Source: Cinnamomum chago
Taxonomy: Eukaryota > Streptophyta > Magnoliopsida > Laurales > Lauraceae
Length of the DNA stretch: 64,000 nucleotides
Direction of reading: 5' to 3'
NCBI GenBank assembly: GCA_038049695.1
Contig: CP142453.1
Span: forward strand, 20,588,001-20,652,000
The notes beneath the pieces were generated by a model. The model ran no database searches and was not told the DNA's origin. It worked only from the letters and a program-made list of their open reading frames with translations. Numbering within the stretch: position 1 is the first letter of the stretch; the number at the start of each line of letters is the position of its first letter. Position numbers and translations under genes: made by a program. This document shows, one piece after another, positions 13,601 to 24,344 of the stretch.

Positions 13601-16600
13601 GAATTTTCGAAAATGGACCCACCTACAAAAATACATAGTGCCCTCACAAAAAAATGGCCAACCATTTTTCTTTTAATAAGGTGAAGAAGTAGGGATGTTA
13701 TTCAATCTATCTTTTAAAAAAGAGAAAAAGTAGGGATTTGTTTTGCTTTGTTTCCTTCAAGAGGATAAGAATCCCACGTAAATAACTCCCCTCATTAATT
13801 TCTTTTTTTAATTGCAAAACATTTTTCTTTTAATAAGGATAAGAAGTAGGAATGTTATTCAATCTATCTTTTTAAAAAGAGAAGTAGAGATTTGTTTTAC
13901 TTTGTTTCCTTCAAGAGGATAAGAATCCCACGTCAATAACTCCTCTCATTAATTTCTTTTTTTAATTGCAAAACATTTTTCTTTAAAAAGGATAAGAAGT
14001 AGGAATGTTATTCAATCTATCTTTTTAAAAAGAGAAGTAGAGATTTGTTTTACTTTGTTTCCTTCAAGAGGATAAGAATCCCACGTCAATAACTCCTCTC
14101 ATTAATTTCTTTGCTCATTTATTGGTTGAACTAGGGGCATTTTTCATCTCCTGAACGTCCAGGTATATTCTAGCATGCCTCAAATGTGTGTATAGATATA
14201 TAAACAGAAAGATACACAGATATGTAAGTAGGTAGGTAGATATATTAATTTTAAAGAAAATTTGAATTTATAAATAGCCCCCTGCTCTTTCTGCTTCTAA
14301 AAATTACAATAAAGTCTATGTAGTTCTATAAATTACAATCTAAGTCCCTGTAATGCAGAAATAAAACAAACTCAGTCCTATACTAATCTTCAGCACACTC
14401 CCTCAAGCTGGTTCATACATGTCTACTAATCCAAGAGAAGACACCAGAATACCTGATAAATGCTTCTCAAAAACACCTTTTGTAAGAAAAGCAGACACTT
14501 GATCTTATAGTCTTGTGTATTGTAATTGAATCTCTTTTCTTGCCGCCTTTTTACTAATGAAATAACAACCAACTTCAATATGCTTTGCCAGCTAATGATA
14601 CAGTGGGTTTGACAGACTATGCATTGCTAGCTGTTGTATTATCATACGGCAAGATCATAAGATTCTCTCTCGAACCCTAAGTCACCCAACATTTTATGGT
14701 ATTCTACCTCATAACTGAATCATGCAACAACCGATTGTTTCTCACTCCTCCATGATATAAGATTGACTCCGAGTAACACTAATAGCCAGCCAGTAGTAGA
14801 CCTCTTGTCCAGCTTAGAACCCACCCAATCTCCATCTAAGCGACCATGAAGTGCATAAACTATTCTTTTGCTGGAGATCCCTTACAATATTTAGAAAAAG
14901 ATGTACTGCATCCAGATAAATGAACACATAATCTGAATAATGCATTCATGTGCAGAGCACATGCATACTACTAATTCCTGTGAAGTTTGCAACTTCCCAC
15001 GCACCATGAAACCAAACCTTAAATCTACAAATACAGCACTGCACCTATCCATATATTTGGCTGTAGCTTGCTCTCGGGGATGATGAAAACCATAGTGCAA
15101 CAGAAGCCATCCTCCTGCATTAACAGGCCTCCTACTGAAAACATAGAGCAGTACCAGAACTAAATATAATATGATGGAATTTCATAATAAAGAGAGAACC
15201 TCAGTTTGTCAACTTCCTATCCATTCTTATCCAAATTTATCACAAGCTGACATGTGTAATGTATTCTCTCTAGTCATATCATCATGATGTGATGATAGAA
15301 CAAGTCCTACCATTGTTTGTTGTGTTTTTCTTTCGCCAAGAATAGGTTTAATTTTTTTTCTGCAAAAACAGGTGTTAAATTTTTCACAGTTCATAGTTGG
15401 ACCCAGTGAAGATGGTTCACATTACTTAGCATGCATGACAATACAATTCAGGCACATTTATGCATGTCTGCAGAAAACCATTTCTACTGGCAAAAAAAAA
15501 AACCCACCCCATTCCTTAGGAAAGCCTTTTTCAGTTGAATCGTGGAAAATATAGCTCATTTTGCACTTTTCCTCACGAAAGGCGACCGAACAAAATGTAG
15601 ATTTTACTGTGGCACGGAAAAGAATTTCTGCAATCCTCTTTTTTTCCATGGAAAACTGGCTGCACAAACATACCCTTGCAAATCTTTAATTACTATTACG
15701 AATCTTTGCTTTTTCCTCAACTCCAATGATAAACAAGTTACACTGACATCTCATCATGTTTATAATGAAATGTGTTATTAGATTAACAAAAGGTTGTATC
15801 TAGTTCGATTATATCATTATATAAACCACTAGCATGTTCTCGTGACATTTTCAGGCATTCGGTGTAACATAAGCACATCTGAAGAAGTCTTTCAACACAT
15901 GAAAAAGTCTTTCAAGTAAGCATATTTAACACCAGGATGATGCTAAAGAAGTGAAAGAAGGAAGGCACCACCTCAGAGTTAACAATAAAGGTAGTAGACA
16001 TAAAGCCATTCAATTTTAGCTTTGAAAACCTTAAAAAAAAAAGGTTGGTCAACATACCTTCACCCGTAAATTTTTTGAGTCAGAAACCCCAGAGTTCTCA
16101 GAACTCAGTACACCCAACCGTCCAGTGTTCCTATCTATGAATAATGTCAAAAATCACATGTCAATAATTGAAACCCAAGGAAGTTGTAATGGTGCTCTGC
16201 TAAATTAAGTGTTCTTATCATATCACATACCTAACAAAAAAAAAAAAGAACATTTTATTTAGATTTTAGATGAACTCTACAGAAATGAAAGACAATAAAT
16301 GCTCCTCTTATTTGCTTGAGTACTATATCATGTGTAATTAAACAGAATATGCATGCCAGTGAAGCTTGCAGAAGCATAAGATCGGATATAACGTTCCACC
16401 ACAAACATGAGGACTAGGGCTGTCAATCGTGTCATGTCAACGAATTCGGGTTACGGGTTAACAAATTCGTATTAAAATCACCTCAACCCGTACACAACCC
16501 GTTAACTTAACGGGTCAAAAAATCCAACCCGAACACGACCTGTTAATTTAACGGGTTACACGACTGATGATCCAACCCATTAACCCGTTAAGTAATTCAA

Positions 16601-17864
16601 TCATTTCAAAAATTAAAAGAAAATCCATACAAAAATATATAAGGAGAAAAATATATAAGCCACACGAAACTATAAGTGAAGATCTCAAGTGGATCCCACC
16701 TAAAACCCCACTATAAAATAATAAATTTCAATTTCTTCTTGATGAATATAAATTAATTCTAGCTACACTTAGGGAATAAAAAGTTTTTAACGGTTTAAGC
16801 AGGTTGTCAATGGGTCACTAGTTTAATTCGTACACGGCATGTTAACTTGACGTGTTAACGGGTTTGACCCGTTAACAATCCAAACCCATTAAGAGCCCAC
16901 CCGAACCCGTTCATATCGTGCAGGTTCATATCGTGTGGCATTTTGACAGCCCTAGTGAGGACCAATCAATGTATATAATTGGGGAAATACTGAATGTGGG
17001 ATCTAAAAGATGTCAACAACAGCACAACTCCGCATGATTTGAGGAGCCAAATCCTGCAGAGTTGCTCTTTTCTCCCTCTTGATGCTCTCCTCTTTATGGG
17101 GAAGAGGTTGGGCGTCAGTACAATATTAATCAATATTAATAACACAATCCATCCTCTCCCCTCTATTTATATATATTTAGAGATAGTAATAGTTCCCCAA
17201 TAAACAGTCCATTGGTAGTAGTTTCCACATAATAAGATAGTATTTCAGATAGTAATAAGAAAGGAAACATTCCCCTTTCCCTTTGGGTATGACTATGACT
17301 AGCAATAAAATAGACATTCCATAACTTGAGAATACAAGCAGTTTTCTGCTGATCCAAGATGGGTTTGCAGCATCTTAAGTCTAAAGTCTCACAGTTTTCC
17401 AGTTGGAACTTGGAAATCACCAGAGGAAGAAAAAGGGGTCAGGTATCTCTTCCTCTATTTTTCCCCCCACTGCCTTAACGAGAAGGAGTAACAACAGTTT
17501 CTACCACATACCAAAAGTAAGAAAGCAATCATCTATCTATCTCCTGAAATAACAACAACAACAACAAAGAAAAAAAGGTACAGCGCTGACTGTTATTGGA
17601 TTGAAATCGAAGAGTTGGATGAAAAACAAAAAAAAAAGAGCTAGCATTGATTGTTCAGCTACAGTTGTCCTTGTAGCTAGAATTGTTATCCCAAACAGGC
17701 ACATAATAATAACTTGAACACGATTCAATTAACCAAAGTGAAAATCAGGAACCCTAGAAGAAGATCTCGGAATCTATTTGAGAGAATTGAAATGAAAAAG
17801 TGAGATGAGTCGAGAAGGAGAAGAAAAATCACAAATTACCGGGAATGGAAGCGGAGCAGCCCAT
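7604..17864 (-). CDS. RABF1: Plant-specific Rab5 GTPase RABF1 (ARA6 type)
   Basis: Small GTPase of the ARA6 class, acting on multivesicular endosomes and in endosome-to-plasma-membrane traffic. Eight exons on the minus strand: 17840-17864, 16058-16134, 11862-11945, 11585-11679, 10046-10151, 8729-8818, 8537-8623 and 7604-7642; all borders are GT-AG and phases agree, giving 200 residues. The N terminus MGCSASIP supplies the Gly2 myristoylation and Cys3 palmitoylation signals typical of the class. GTP-binding motifs are GDSGVGKS (39-46), WDTAGQE (87-93), NKAD (146-149) and ETSAK (174-178). The protein ends RLPRVSSS with no C-terminal prenylation cysteines, exactly as ARA6 and unlike ordinary Rab proteins. 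All key residues are intact, so the gene looks functional. Intron 1 (1.7 kb) and intron 2 (4.1 kb) are swollen by transposon relics. Confidence 0.97.
10231..10574. mobile_element. Tourist-like (PIF/Harbinger) MITE in RABF1 intron 4
   Basis: 344 bp with inverted ends GGTCACGTTTGGCAA (left) and GAGCATGTTTGGCAA (right, reverse complement), flanked on both sides by TTA (10228-10230 and 10575-10577). A TTA duplication and short AT-rich body fit the PIF/Harbinger-derived Tourist class. No coding capacity. Confidence 0.7.
10607..11312. mobile_element. Second MITE-like element in RABF1 intron 4
   Basis: Inverted ends of about 30 bp: left GGAGCACGTTTGGTATTTTC, right (reverse complement) GGCATGTTTGTCATTTTCTT, both followed by TAGRAAAAG. 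The ends resemble those of the neighbouring element at 10231-10574. The interior (about 10670-11140) contains TATATAAGC and a different base texture, so another insertion may be nested in it. Target duplication not resolved; edges approximate. Confidence 0.5.
12985..13215 (+). repeat. Cassandra-type TRIM LTR fragment with 5S rRNA-like core
   Basis: CAAGTCCCACGTCGG near 13010 is the usual opening motif of Cassandra/TRIM LTRs. It is followed at 13092-13158 by a stretch close to plant 5S rRNA: CCCATAAGAACTCCTAAGTT, then CGTGCTTGGGC (internal promoter region) and GGAAGTCC, with part of the 3' arm deleted. Cassandra elements are known for carrying a 5S-derived pol III promoter in the LTR. It lies in RABF1 intron 2, antisense to the gene. 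LTR edges are not resolved; this is a fragment or solo LTR and not a 5S gene. Confidence 0.7.
13663..14113. repeat. Minisatellite, about 157 bp x 2.9, in RABF1 intron 2
   Basis: Three tandem units start at 13663, 13820 and 13974 (periods 157 and 154). Each begins CATTTTTCTTT and contains TTATTCAATCTATC and GAGGATAAGAATCCCACGT. Units two and three are nearly identical, the first more diverged, indicating stepwise duplication. No coding potential. Confidence 0.85.
15448..15674. mobile_element. MITE-like element related to 4807-5000
   Basis: The right side shares the TTTTCCATGGAAAACTGGC / GCACAAACATACCC ending pattern with the right end of the 4807-5000 element, and the left has CATGTCTGCAGAAAACC. 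It lies in RABF1 intron 2. Ends are imperfect and no target duplication was found. Confidence 0.4.
16415..16954. mobile_element. Non-autonomous hAT element in RABF1 intron 1
   Basis: 540 bp with terminal inverted repeat TAGGGCTGTCAA(T/A), flanked by an 8-bp duplication ATGAGGAC (16407-16414) / GTGAGGAC (16955-16962), 7 of 8 identical. Subterminal regions are filled with AACCCGTTAA-type motifs in both orientations, as expected for hAT transposase-binding sites. No open frame. The terminal 12 bp are the same as those of the large hAT element at 25092-29941, so the latter's family could have mobilised it. Confidence 0.88.
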
Positions 17865-17940
17865 GGCGCGAGCGAGATCTTAGAAGGAAACCGAAACCTC
17901 GCGCCGATTAGAACGAAACGATCGATCTCAATCGTCGTCC

Positions 17941-18020
17941 AAATATATATATATATATATCTAGATCAGGATTAAGGAGACGACTTCATGGTTTCCCACG
18001 CCACGTGTCTTTCTTTCCTC
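17941..18020 (-). promoter_or_regulatory. RABF1 5' flank with (AT)n and G-box
   Basis: Just upstream of the RABF1 start lies an (AT) run (about 17944-17960) and, at 18002-18007, CACGTG followed by TCT, a G-box/ABRE-like core. The position suits promoter or 5' UTR. The transcription start cannot be placed, and whether the G-box is used is inference. Confidence 0.4.
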
Positions 18021-19540
18021 TAACGAAAAGGCTTCTAGAGGATTGGGTCGACCGACCGTCCATGGCCGCTTTGTAGGCTCGTACTACTCCAAGCCCAACT
18101 ACTTAACTAAATAGATGGATGTGAAAATTTTCATACAAAACTATATAATTTTTGAATATTTTATAAGAGTATTAAAGTTTTTTCATAATTCTTTTAATCA
18201 AGTTCTTTCAGTAAAGAATAAAATAATTTATTGAAAATGATAAAAATGCGTTTTTGACGTGTTTTTATCCTTACTTTTTCATTTTTCTCCTCCAAACCTA
18301 CAATCTTTCTCTTCTATCCTCTCCCTGCAAACCCCATGACTCCTTTTTGGATCTTTCTTAAGTTTTTAACCACATATGATATGAATCTTATATATTTAAT
18401 TCTTGCGTGTGATAAAGGGAGCAAACAAGCCAGAGTGATAGATCAATTCTATAAAATGAATAATGTGTGTTTGTTGTGCAACATATCATCTTGTTCACTA
18501 ACAAAAATAACTTGCAATTCTATATAAGAGAAAGGAATGGAAGAAGAAGAAGAAATTAAGATATATATATATATCAAATGAAAGAAGAAGAAGAATAGCT
18601 GAACTTAAAAGCCAGCTAAGATCAAATAGAAGAAAGAAAAGAGCAGTGAAGTGGAGAGGGCCCAGGTGAAGCAACAACTGATTTCAGTAGTGCATTTCAT
18701 CTAGCATAATCATTCTGAGGGGTCACTTAGGGCATCCAAGGCCGAAGTGCATTGAGACCACACAGGAGAGTCAAGAAGCTCCATGATGGGTGTGAAGATA
18801 CACCTTGTGGAACTTGTTTATGGGCACACCCCTCCAGATGGTGTAGTCCATGGGCTTTGAAGGAGAAAGGAAGGAAAGGTAAGGTAGTAATATATGTTTT
18901 GGGGAGGAAAGAGAGAGAAGAAAAGACAAAATGTTGTGATAAGGGTGTTCTTTTGTTGTTTTTTTTTGTACATAGAGAGTACTTAATTGAAAGAAATATG
19001 AAAAGATTTTATACTCTTTTATGATATTCAAATCTTCGTATACTTTGAAAATGAGCCAAAAAATTTATACTTTTTTAAAGATTTTCTCAAGAAAGATCTA
19101 AATGATTTGTGTGTTGATTTCTTACAAGAGGATTTGACCCACTGAGATTAGTCCAACATTAACGCATGAAAAAAAATATTACAAAGAAGTTTATGCATAC
19201 TCAGTTTTATGGTAGGCACATTTATTAGATTGGAATTTGACGAGGACTTATTTCAAATGAAGACCTTTTTTTGTTATTGGCTTGCTTAGCCTGGTGGACG
19301 ATCTTGGGCATTATGGTGAGAGTAGGAGTCTTATACAAAAAAAAAAAAAAAAAATCTCTCTTCATTCCCATTTGAGATGAAGCAGTTATTTTGATCAATT
19401 AAATGTTTAGCAAAGGAGTCCTACTTATCGCATATCAACCAAATCCAACTCTCACTCATATCTCACTGTCATGCATCCACTTGATTCTAGCAAGTTTGAT
19501 ACTTATTTACATCTTGGTTGCCAATAAGTCAGTCTTTAAT
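18020..19540. other. Intergenic, upstream of RABF1
   Basis: AT-rich spacer with simple repeats (AT run near 18560, poly-A near 19340). A cysteine-containing frame around 18752-19024 was inspected but matches no peptide family I know. Nothing else recognised. Confidence 0.4.
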
Positions 19541-19544
19541 TTTC

Positions 19545-20470
19545 AGCTGTTCATCAGAAGGCTCAATAGGGAAGTCCTGTGTCCTAAAATTAATGCATCA
19601 TGACATATACCACTCATGGACATTCCTATGGAAACTATAGCATTTGATACATAGAAAGCCCTTGTATACTCTTATCACATGTAAATGAGCAATCTGCAAC
19701 CACTATGTAACCTTAACCCCATCCTGTAATACAATGAGTCATATATACTCTTATCACATGCATGTTATATATCTATCACAAAGCAGCAGCTTTATCACAT
19801 ATCATTTCTAATGATATGATTGTTGATCCATATGATTTTGGTCTAAAACTAGATGGATGGCCATTTGGCCCATTCCTCAAAAAGCTTTTCAAAGTCTGAA
19901 AACTCAAGACTCAGTTCCATTCGCCACCTCAACATCAAGTATGTGTTCACTTCTTCATTCATCAATGGGATACAACTGTGCAACAATGGTGGGTTCCCTT
20001 AAGATTATCTTGCTTGGTATGCATTTTCTGCACTCAAGTACTTGGTCTCCACCCATATGTGTATTAAGACGCTTGATCTTGTGCTGACTTTTGGGCATGT
20101 AATTTCAAGCTTTACTTATATAGTTTAATTATGTTGTTTTGAATTCTTTTACAAATGGTTGTTTAATTTAGAATAAATCTTAAGTATTATTATTTTTTTA
20201 AATTTATTTATTCAAACATCACAGTGGGGCAAACCCGTGCTTTACTGGTTTTATTTGTGATTTCATTTATACATGTTCCTCCAATATACCTCATAAATCT
20301 TACAGAGGTATGCATCTCTCTTTCAATTGAGTTTCTTTGATATGCATAAAGATTGTTTTTTTATTGGAATATATGTTTTTACTTTTATTGCATGAGAAAG
20401 GACTATATTAGCTACAATTGACCAGTATAATGATAATTTTTCATCATTCAGTTTCATATATCTAATATCA
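19545..20470 (-). repeat. Partial second copy of the RABF1 3' flank
   Basis: Three blocks repeat the sequence downstream of the RABF1 stop, same order and orientation: 19547-19660 matches 7014-7125, 19687-19768 matches 7229-7322, and 20391-20470 matches 7525-7606. The third block ends at the TCA corresponding to the RABF1 stop codon; coding sequence does not continue. Identity is high (about nine bases in ten by eye). The middle (19770-20390) is replaced by unrelated AT-rich DNA. It may be what remains of a tandem RABF1 duplicate. Confidence 0.75.
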
Positions 20471-20479
20471 TGAACTGAG

Positions 20480-20560
20480 AGCTGGTGGGGAACAAACCAA
20501 AATATTACAGTTTGCTGATGACACATTAATTTTCTCTATAGCAGGTCATCACAAATATAT
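20480..20560 (+). pseudogene. LINE reverse-transcriptase scrap (FADD box)
   Basis: One frame reads KILQFADDTLIFS, the catalytic [YF]xDD box region of plant L1-type LINE reverse transcriptases. Only some 25 codons are recognisable and the flanks do not continue the domain. It abuts the right edge of the copied RABF1 3' flank. Confidence 0.6.
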
Positions 20561-20782
20561 CCACCACATCGCTAGGGGCCCGTTATCCAGGGGCTCACTT
20601 AAACAATTTCAGGATCTGGGCTCCTGCATCATCTCTGGTGCTGTTGATAGGATCCATAGTTTGTTGGTTTTTTGGGTGTTTCAAAATTTTCAAAAGGTTC
20701 TGTCGGTTTTGAAAAAGATACTTTATATGTATTTTTTATGATCTTTACACTTTAAGACCTTTTGAGCCTTACTAGCCCAATG

Positions 20783-21405
20783 TAGAGATGTTAAATGGGC
20801 CGGGCTGGCCTTTTTTGTGTGGCACGGCCTGCCAGTCAACGGCCCACAGCATGGCCAGCCAGGCTTGCAGGCTCCTCCTCTTTTCTAATCTAAATCTTCA
20901 CAATTCAATTGAGTAATGTACCAATAGACATCCTACAAATCTTTTATCTTTTTATCCCAATCATCATATACAAATCTCAATTTATACAGAGGAAACTGAA
21001 GGAGAAATTCAAAATTCAAATTTCTTACCTTGATTTTTTATACAGAGCAATGAAAAAATTGACAATTACCATGATCCCAATTTTAGAAAGAAAACCAAGG
21101 GGCAAAAACTTAAAATTCGAATTTTGCCTTGACACAGATACTGGGCGCATTCATAGGATTCAAGGGAAAATACATTATTTTTTTCTTTTTTTATATCACG
21201 TGACTGCGTAAAGGGTACATTTGTGTAGCTGTAAAAAAAAAAGAAGGATTTGCTAACAACCTTTCATGCATTCGGTGAAATACCAAATCCGAGACACATC
21301 CCCACCTAAAAATAATACTTAAAGAGGCGCACTAAGCACAGCCGGCATGGTTTGCGAGGTAAATCCTCGGCGGCCAGTGCCTGCCCGGCCCGTTTGACAT
21401 CTCTA
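20783..21405. mobile_element. Non-autonomous hAT element
   Basis: 623 bp. Inverted ends TAGAGATGTTAAATGGGCC (left) and TAGAGATGTCAAACGGGCC (right, reverse complement), flanked by an 8-bp duplication GCCCAATG (20775-20782) / GCCCTATG (21406-21413), 7 of 8 identical. GGCC-rich subterminal repeats. No transposase. End sequence differs from the TAGGGCTGTC group, so a distinct hAT subfamily. Confidence 0.85.
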
Positions 21406-21413
21406 GCCCTATG

Positions 21414-22197
21414 CGTGCATGCGAGTCAGGCTTGACGAAGGTTGCTGTCTCAGAAATGTTTAACTTATTTTTTTAATTTTGACTAAAAACAATTCCAACT
21501 CCGCCCACCCCGCGCCCAAAAAAAACCAAGAGAAAATCATCGCTCAGCCACTCCTCAGGGTTGAGTGGTGTTGACACCTTGCTATCACTCAAATGCACAG
21601 GGATTGATCCCCACACCTTCAAGTTCTAAATATCACACATGAGCCGTAGCCCAAAAAGAAAAGTTCTACAAAACTATATATATTTACGAAGGCAAAAGTT
21701 ATTTGGACTAAAGGAAGCTGTGAAAATGGATGGAATAGATAATATAAATTCACATGCATTTATATGGATATACAATTTGATTATATGAATGAACAAATTC
21801 GCTGAGCACAAAAAGGAAAAAGAACCCAGTGACAAGAGGAAAATGCATAGAAGGATGAAAAATGGTGAAAGCCAACAATTTCATTCCTACAGGCATAGAT
21901 TTATCACAATCGCAAGGTTCTGGGTTTGAGAAACATCTACAAGAGTGAGTCTGGGTCTCCTGAGCAGGACTATGATGTTGCATTTTTGGGAGGACCTCAA
22001 TAGTCTTTGGAAGAACCATTATGGACAGGCCTATGTTTAGAAGTCAAGGGATTGAAGAGAAGTATAATGCGTATAGTCTATAAGAGCTTATCTGGGTGAC
22101 AATGGAGCTAGCAAGATGACCTGTTTGGAAGAAAAATAGACTTGAGGAACAGTTGATGAATTGAAGTTCTTTCAGATTAGGCCGTAGAAGAACTCAC
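21414..22197. other. Intergenic, no feature recognised
   Basis: AT-rich spacer between a hAT MITE and the first solo LTR; no gene, repeat structure or RNA recognised. Confidence 0.4.
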
Positions 22198-23097
22198 TGT
22201 TGGAAAAATGGCTAAGTGCTACACTAGTTTTTTTGTCAACTTTGAGCCAAAAACTAAGTGGAACCCACTTATCCTTTTGGGTGGGAATACATGGGAATGT
22301 AATATACTCAATGAGTAGATTATGAACATGTATTGAGTTGCTCTAATCCATTTATGAGTGAATGAGAAATTGCCTTCTAAACACCCCGAACTAAACCGGG
22401 CTTGGGCTTCACGCGCGAGTTGGGCCTGGCTCGGCCCACTACTCATTTATATATTTTTGGAAAAATTTCCTTTTTCCAAAAGGGATGTGTCCGTTCACAT
22501 ATGAAAGGGTGTGTCCAAAGTGATGTGTGTCCATTTACATATGAAAGGGTGTCTCCAAAGTGATGTGTCCATTCACATATGAAAAGGTGTGTCCAACCCA
22601 AGAGGTGTGTCCAAAGAGAAGCATCTGCTCACTGAAAAGATGCAACCCCATGAATAGATATGAAGTAGGCTATAAATATCATCTTGTCCATGCCTTCTTG
22701 CTCATTCCATTCACTACAGCTGCATTGCATTTGGGGCATCAGTCTGAGTCAAGAGAGAGTTCTACTACACGATTGGTTCGCTTGTCACATAGTTGGTAGT
22801 GCTGCTACTGTGTGGACCGATCATTGTATCTTGGGAGGCAATCGCTGTAGAAGCTCGTAAGCACCATTACGGGGGCAAATTTGTCTTAAGGACATAGTGT
22901 TTTCACACTAGCCTTGATCAATCTTCTTTTGCGGATTCCTGTGATTAATTACTTCAATAATAGAGTTCTGTTTTTCTGTCTACAAACAGTAAGTGATTTT
23001 CATTCATAAATTTACATTCTGTAGTTCTGTTTTACTGTTGTTTGTGTGGAACTGTTTCCTGAATTCTGAAATACTACTGCATGTACTCAGACTAACA
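22198..23097 (+). mobile_element. Solo LTR, copy 1 (TGTTGG...CTAACA)
   Basis: 900-bp LTR beginning TGTTGGAAAAATGGCTAAG and ending CTAACA, flanked by CTCAC (22193-22197) / CTCAA (23098-23102), a near-perfect 5-bp duplication. It shares its length, ends and internal order with the second copy at 24345-30196, but lacks about 200 bp that copy 2 has after AAACACC. At about 22485-22600 there is a 38-40-bp tandem triplet containing CACATATGAAA. No internal domain, primer-binding site or gag-pol follows, and the two copies have different flanking duplications, so these are independent solo LTRs and not one element. Confidence 0.8.
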
Positions 23098-24344
23098 CTC
23101 AAATCGAAAGTGATATATGATTAAGATCACTCTAAAATTATGAGATGATCAACTAAAGACTGAAATGGATTCCATTCAAGAAGGGCATGTAATTCATGAG
23201 AAGGATGCTCATCAACTAAAACTCAGTGCCCTTCAAAGTTCAAAGGGAACTTTAATGTCAGAAATGGTGGGAATTTGCATGATGTTATGAGGATGAGGAT
23301 GAAACACAATGGCCTAGTTGAAGAAATAATGTGAAAGCTAGCCAAAGTCTGGTGGTGGCAATGGTTAGGTTTGAGCACTGAGGGTTACATGTATATGTGC
23401 AACCTTAAACTGACCCATTTATTAATTGAGCCCATTTATTAATTGAGCAGAAAATCTCAACCCAAACCCCTTATCAGATCAGTTTTGGGTTGGGTTGGCA
23501 GATAAAAGTGCAATTAGTTGGGCTGGGTCAGGTTCGAGTAGGGTTGCGGGGTTGAATAACAAGAGTATGTAGCTAAAGCTTATTCAACTTGAACTTATTA
23601 TTGGATCTGATACCTGCACACCCCCCCCCCCCCCTGCGAAACCCAACAAGCCCCAACCCTACCCACACCCCCCCCCCCCCCCCGCGAAACCCAACAAGCC
23701 CCAACCCTACCCACACCCCCCCCCAAAGCCCAGCTGAACCAAAAGAGTACATAATTTCTTTAGGGTCCTGTCCGTTTTCTCATTATTGAATTCCTAGGAA
23801 TTCATAGTAAATTCAGCTGGAAGTCAAGGACATCCAAAAGGGGATCCAGACTTTCCTAAGTTTTGATTTTCTAGGGTAATGGCTGGGAGTCTTTTACTAC
23901 CAAAAGGGGAAAGACCATTTGATGGCTATTGTCAGATCTAGACTTTCACTTCTTCAATACCTATACCCCTTGATGGGAAGCCATTGCTCAGAACTAGGGA
24001 TTTAATACCCAGCAAGCTAATGGGATATAACAGAGTTTGGTTTCTTGGGCCTTCTCTGATGGGGAGAATTCCAAGAGCAACTCAAATTTGATATTTTAAC
24101 CTTTAAGTTTCTCATCTTCCATAATTTAACTCCTTTTAAGTTTCTTGTCTTCCATGATTTAATTGTTCTTTGAGCCCCTTGCTTGAGATAATTAGGAACA
24201 GAAAAATTGATTTGGCCAAAATCTTATTTTTATAGGAAACAAGGAAGAGTTTTTATTCCTAGAATCATCCACCAGTTACCCTATCAAATGCGGCCTTCAA
24301 GATTATCATTTGAGAAGTTCCATGTGAAAAAAGGAAGCCTTAAG
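23098..24344. other. Spacer between two solo LTRs
   Basis: About 1.25 kb without genes; contains the poly-C array at 23618-23725. Remaining sequence is AT-rich and not recognised. Confidence 0.5.
23618..23725. repeat. Poly-C tandem array (about 48 bp x 2.3)
   Basis: Runs of 9-16 C alternate with GCGAAACCCAACAAGCCCCA and ACCCTACCCAC; units repeat with a 48-bp period (GCGAAACCC at 23636 and 23684). The complementary strand carries long G runs suited to G-quadruplexes. Run lengths may be affected by sequencing error. Confidence 0.8.

Noticed and set aside
18752-19024. Cysteine-rich secreted peptide (GCEDTPCGTC)
   Set aside because: No signal peptide, cysteine spacing unlike known plant peptide families, and the frame runs into low-complexity sequence.
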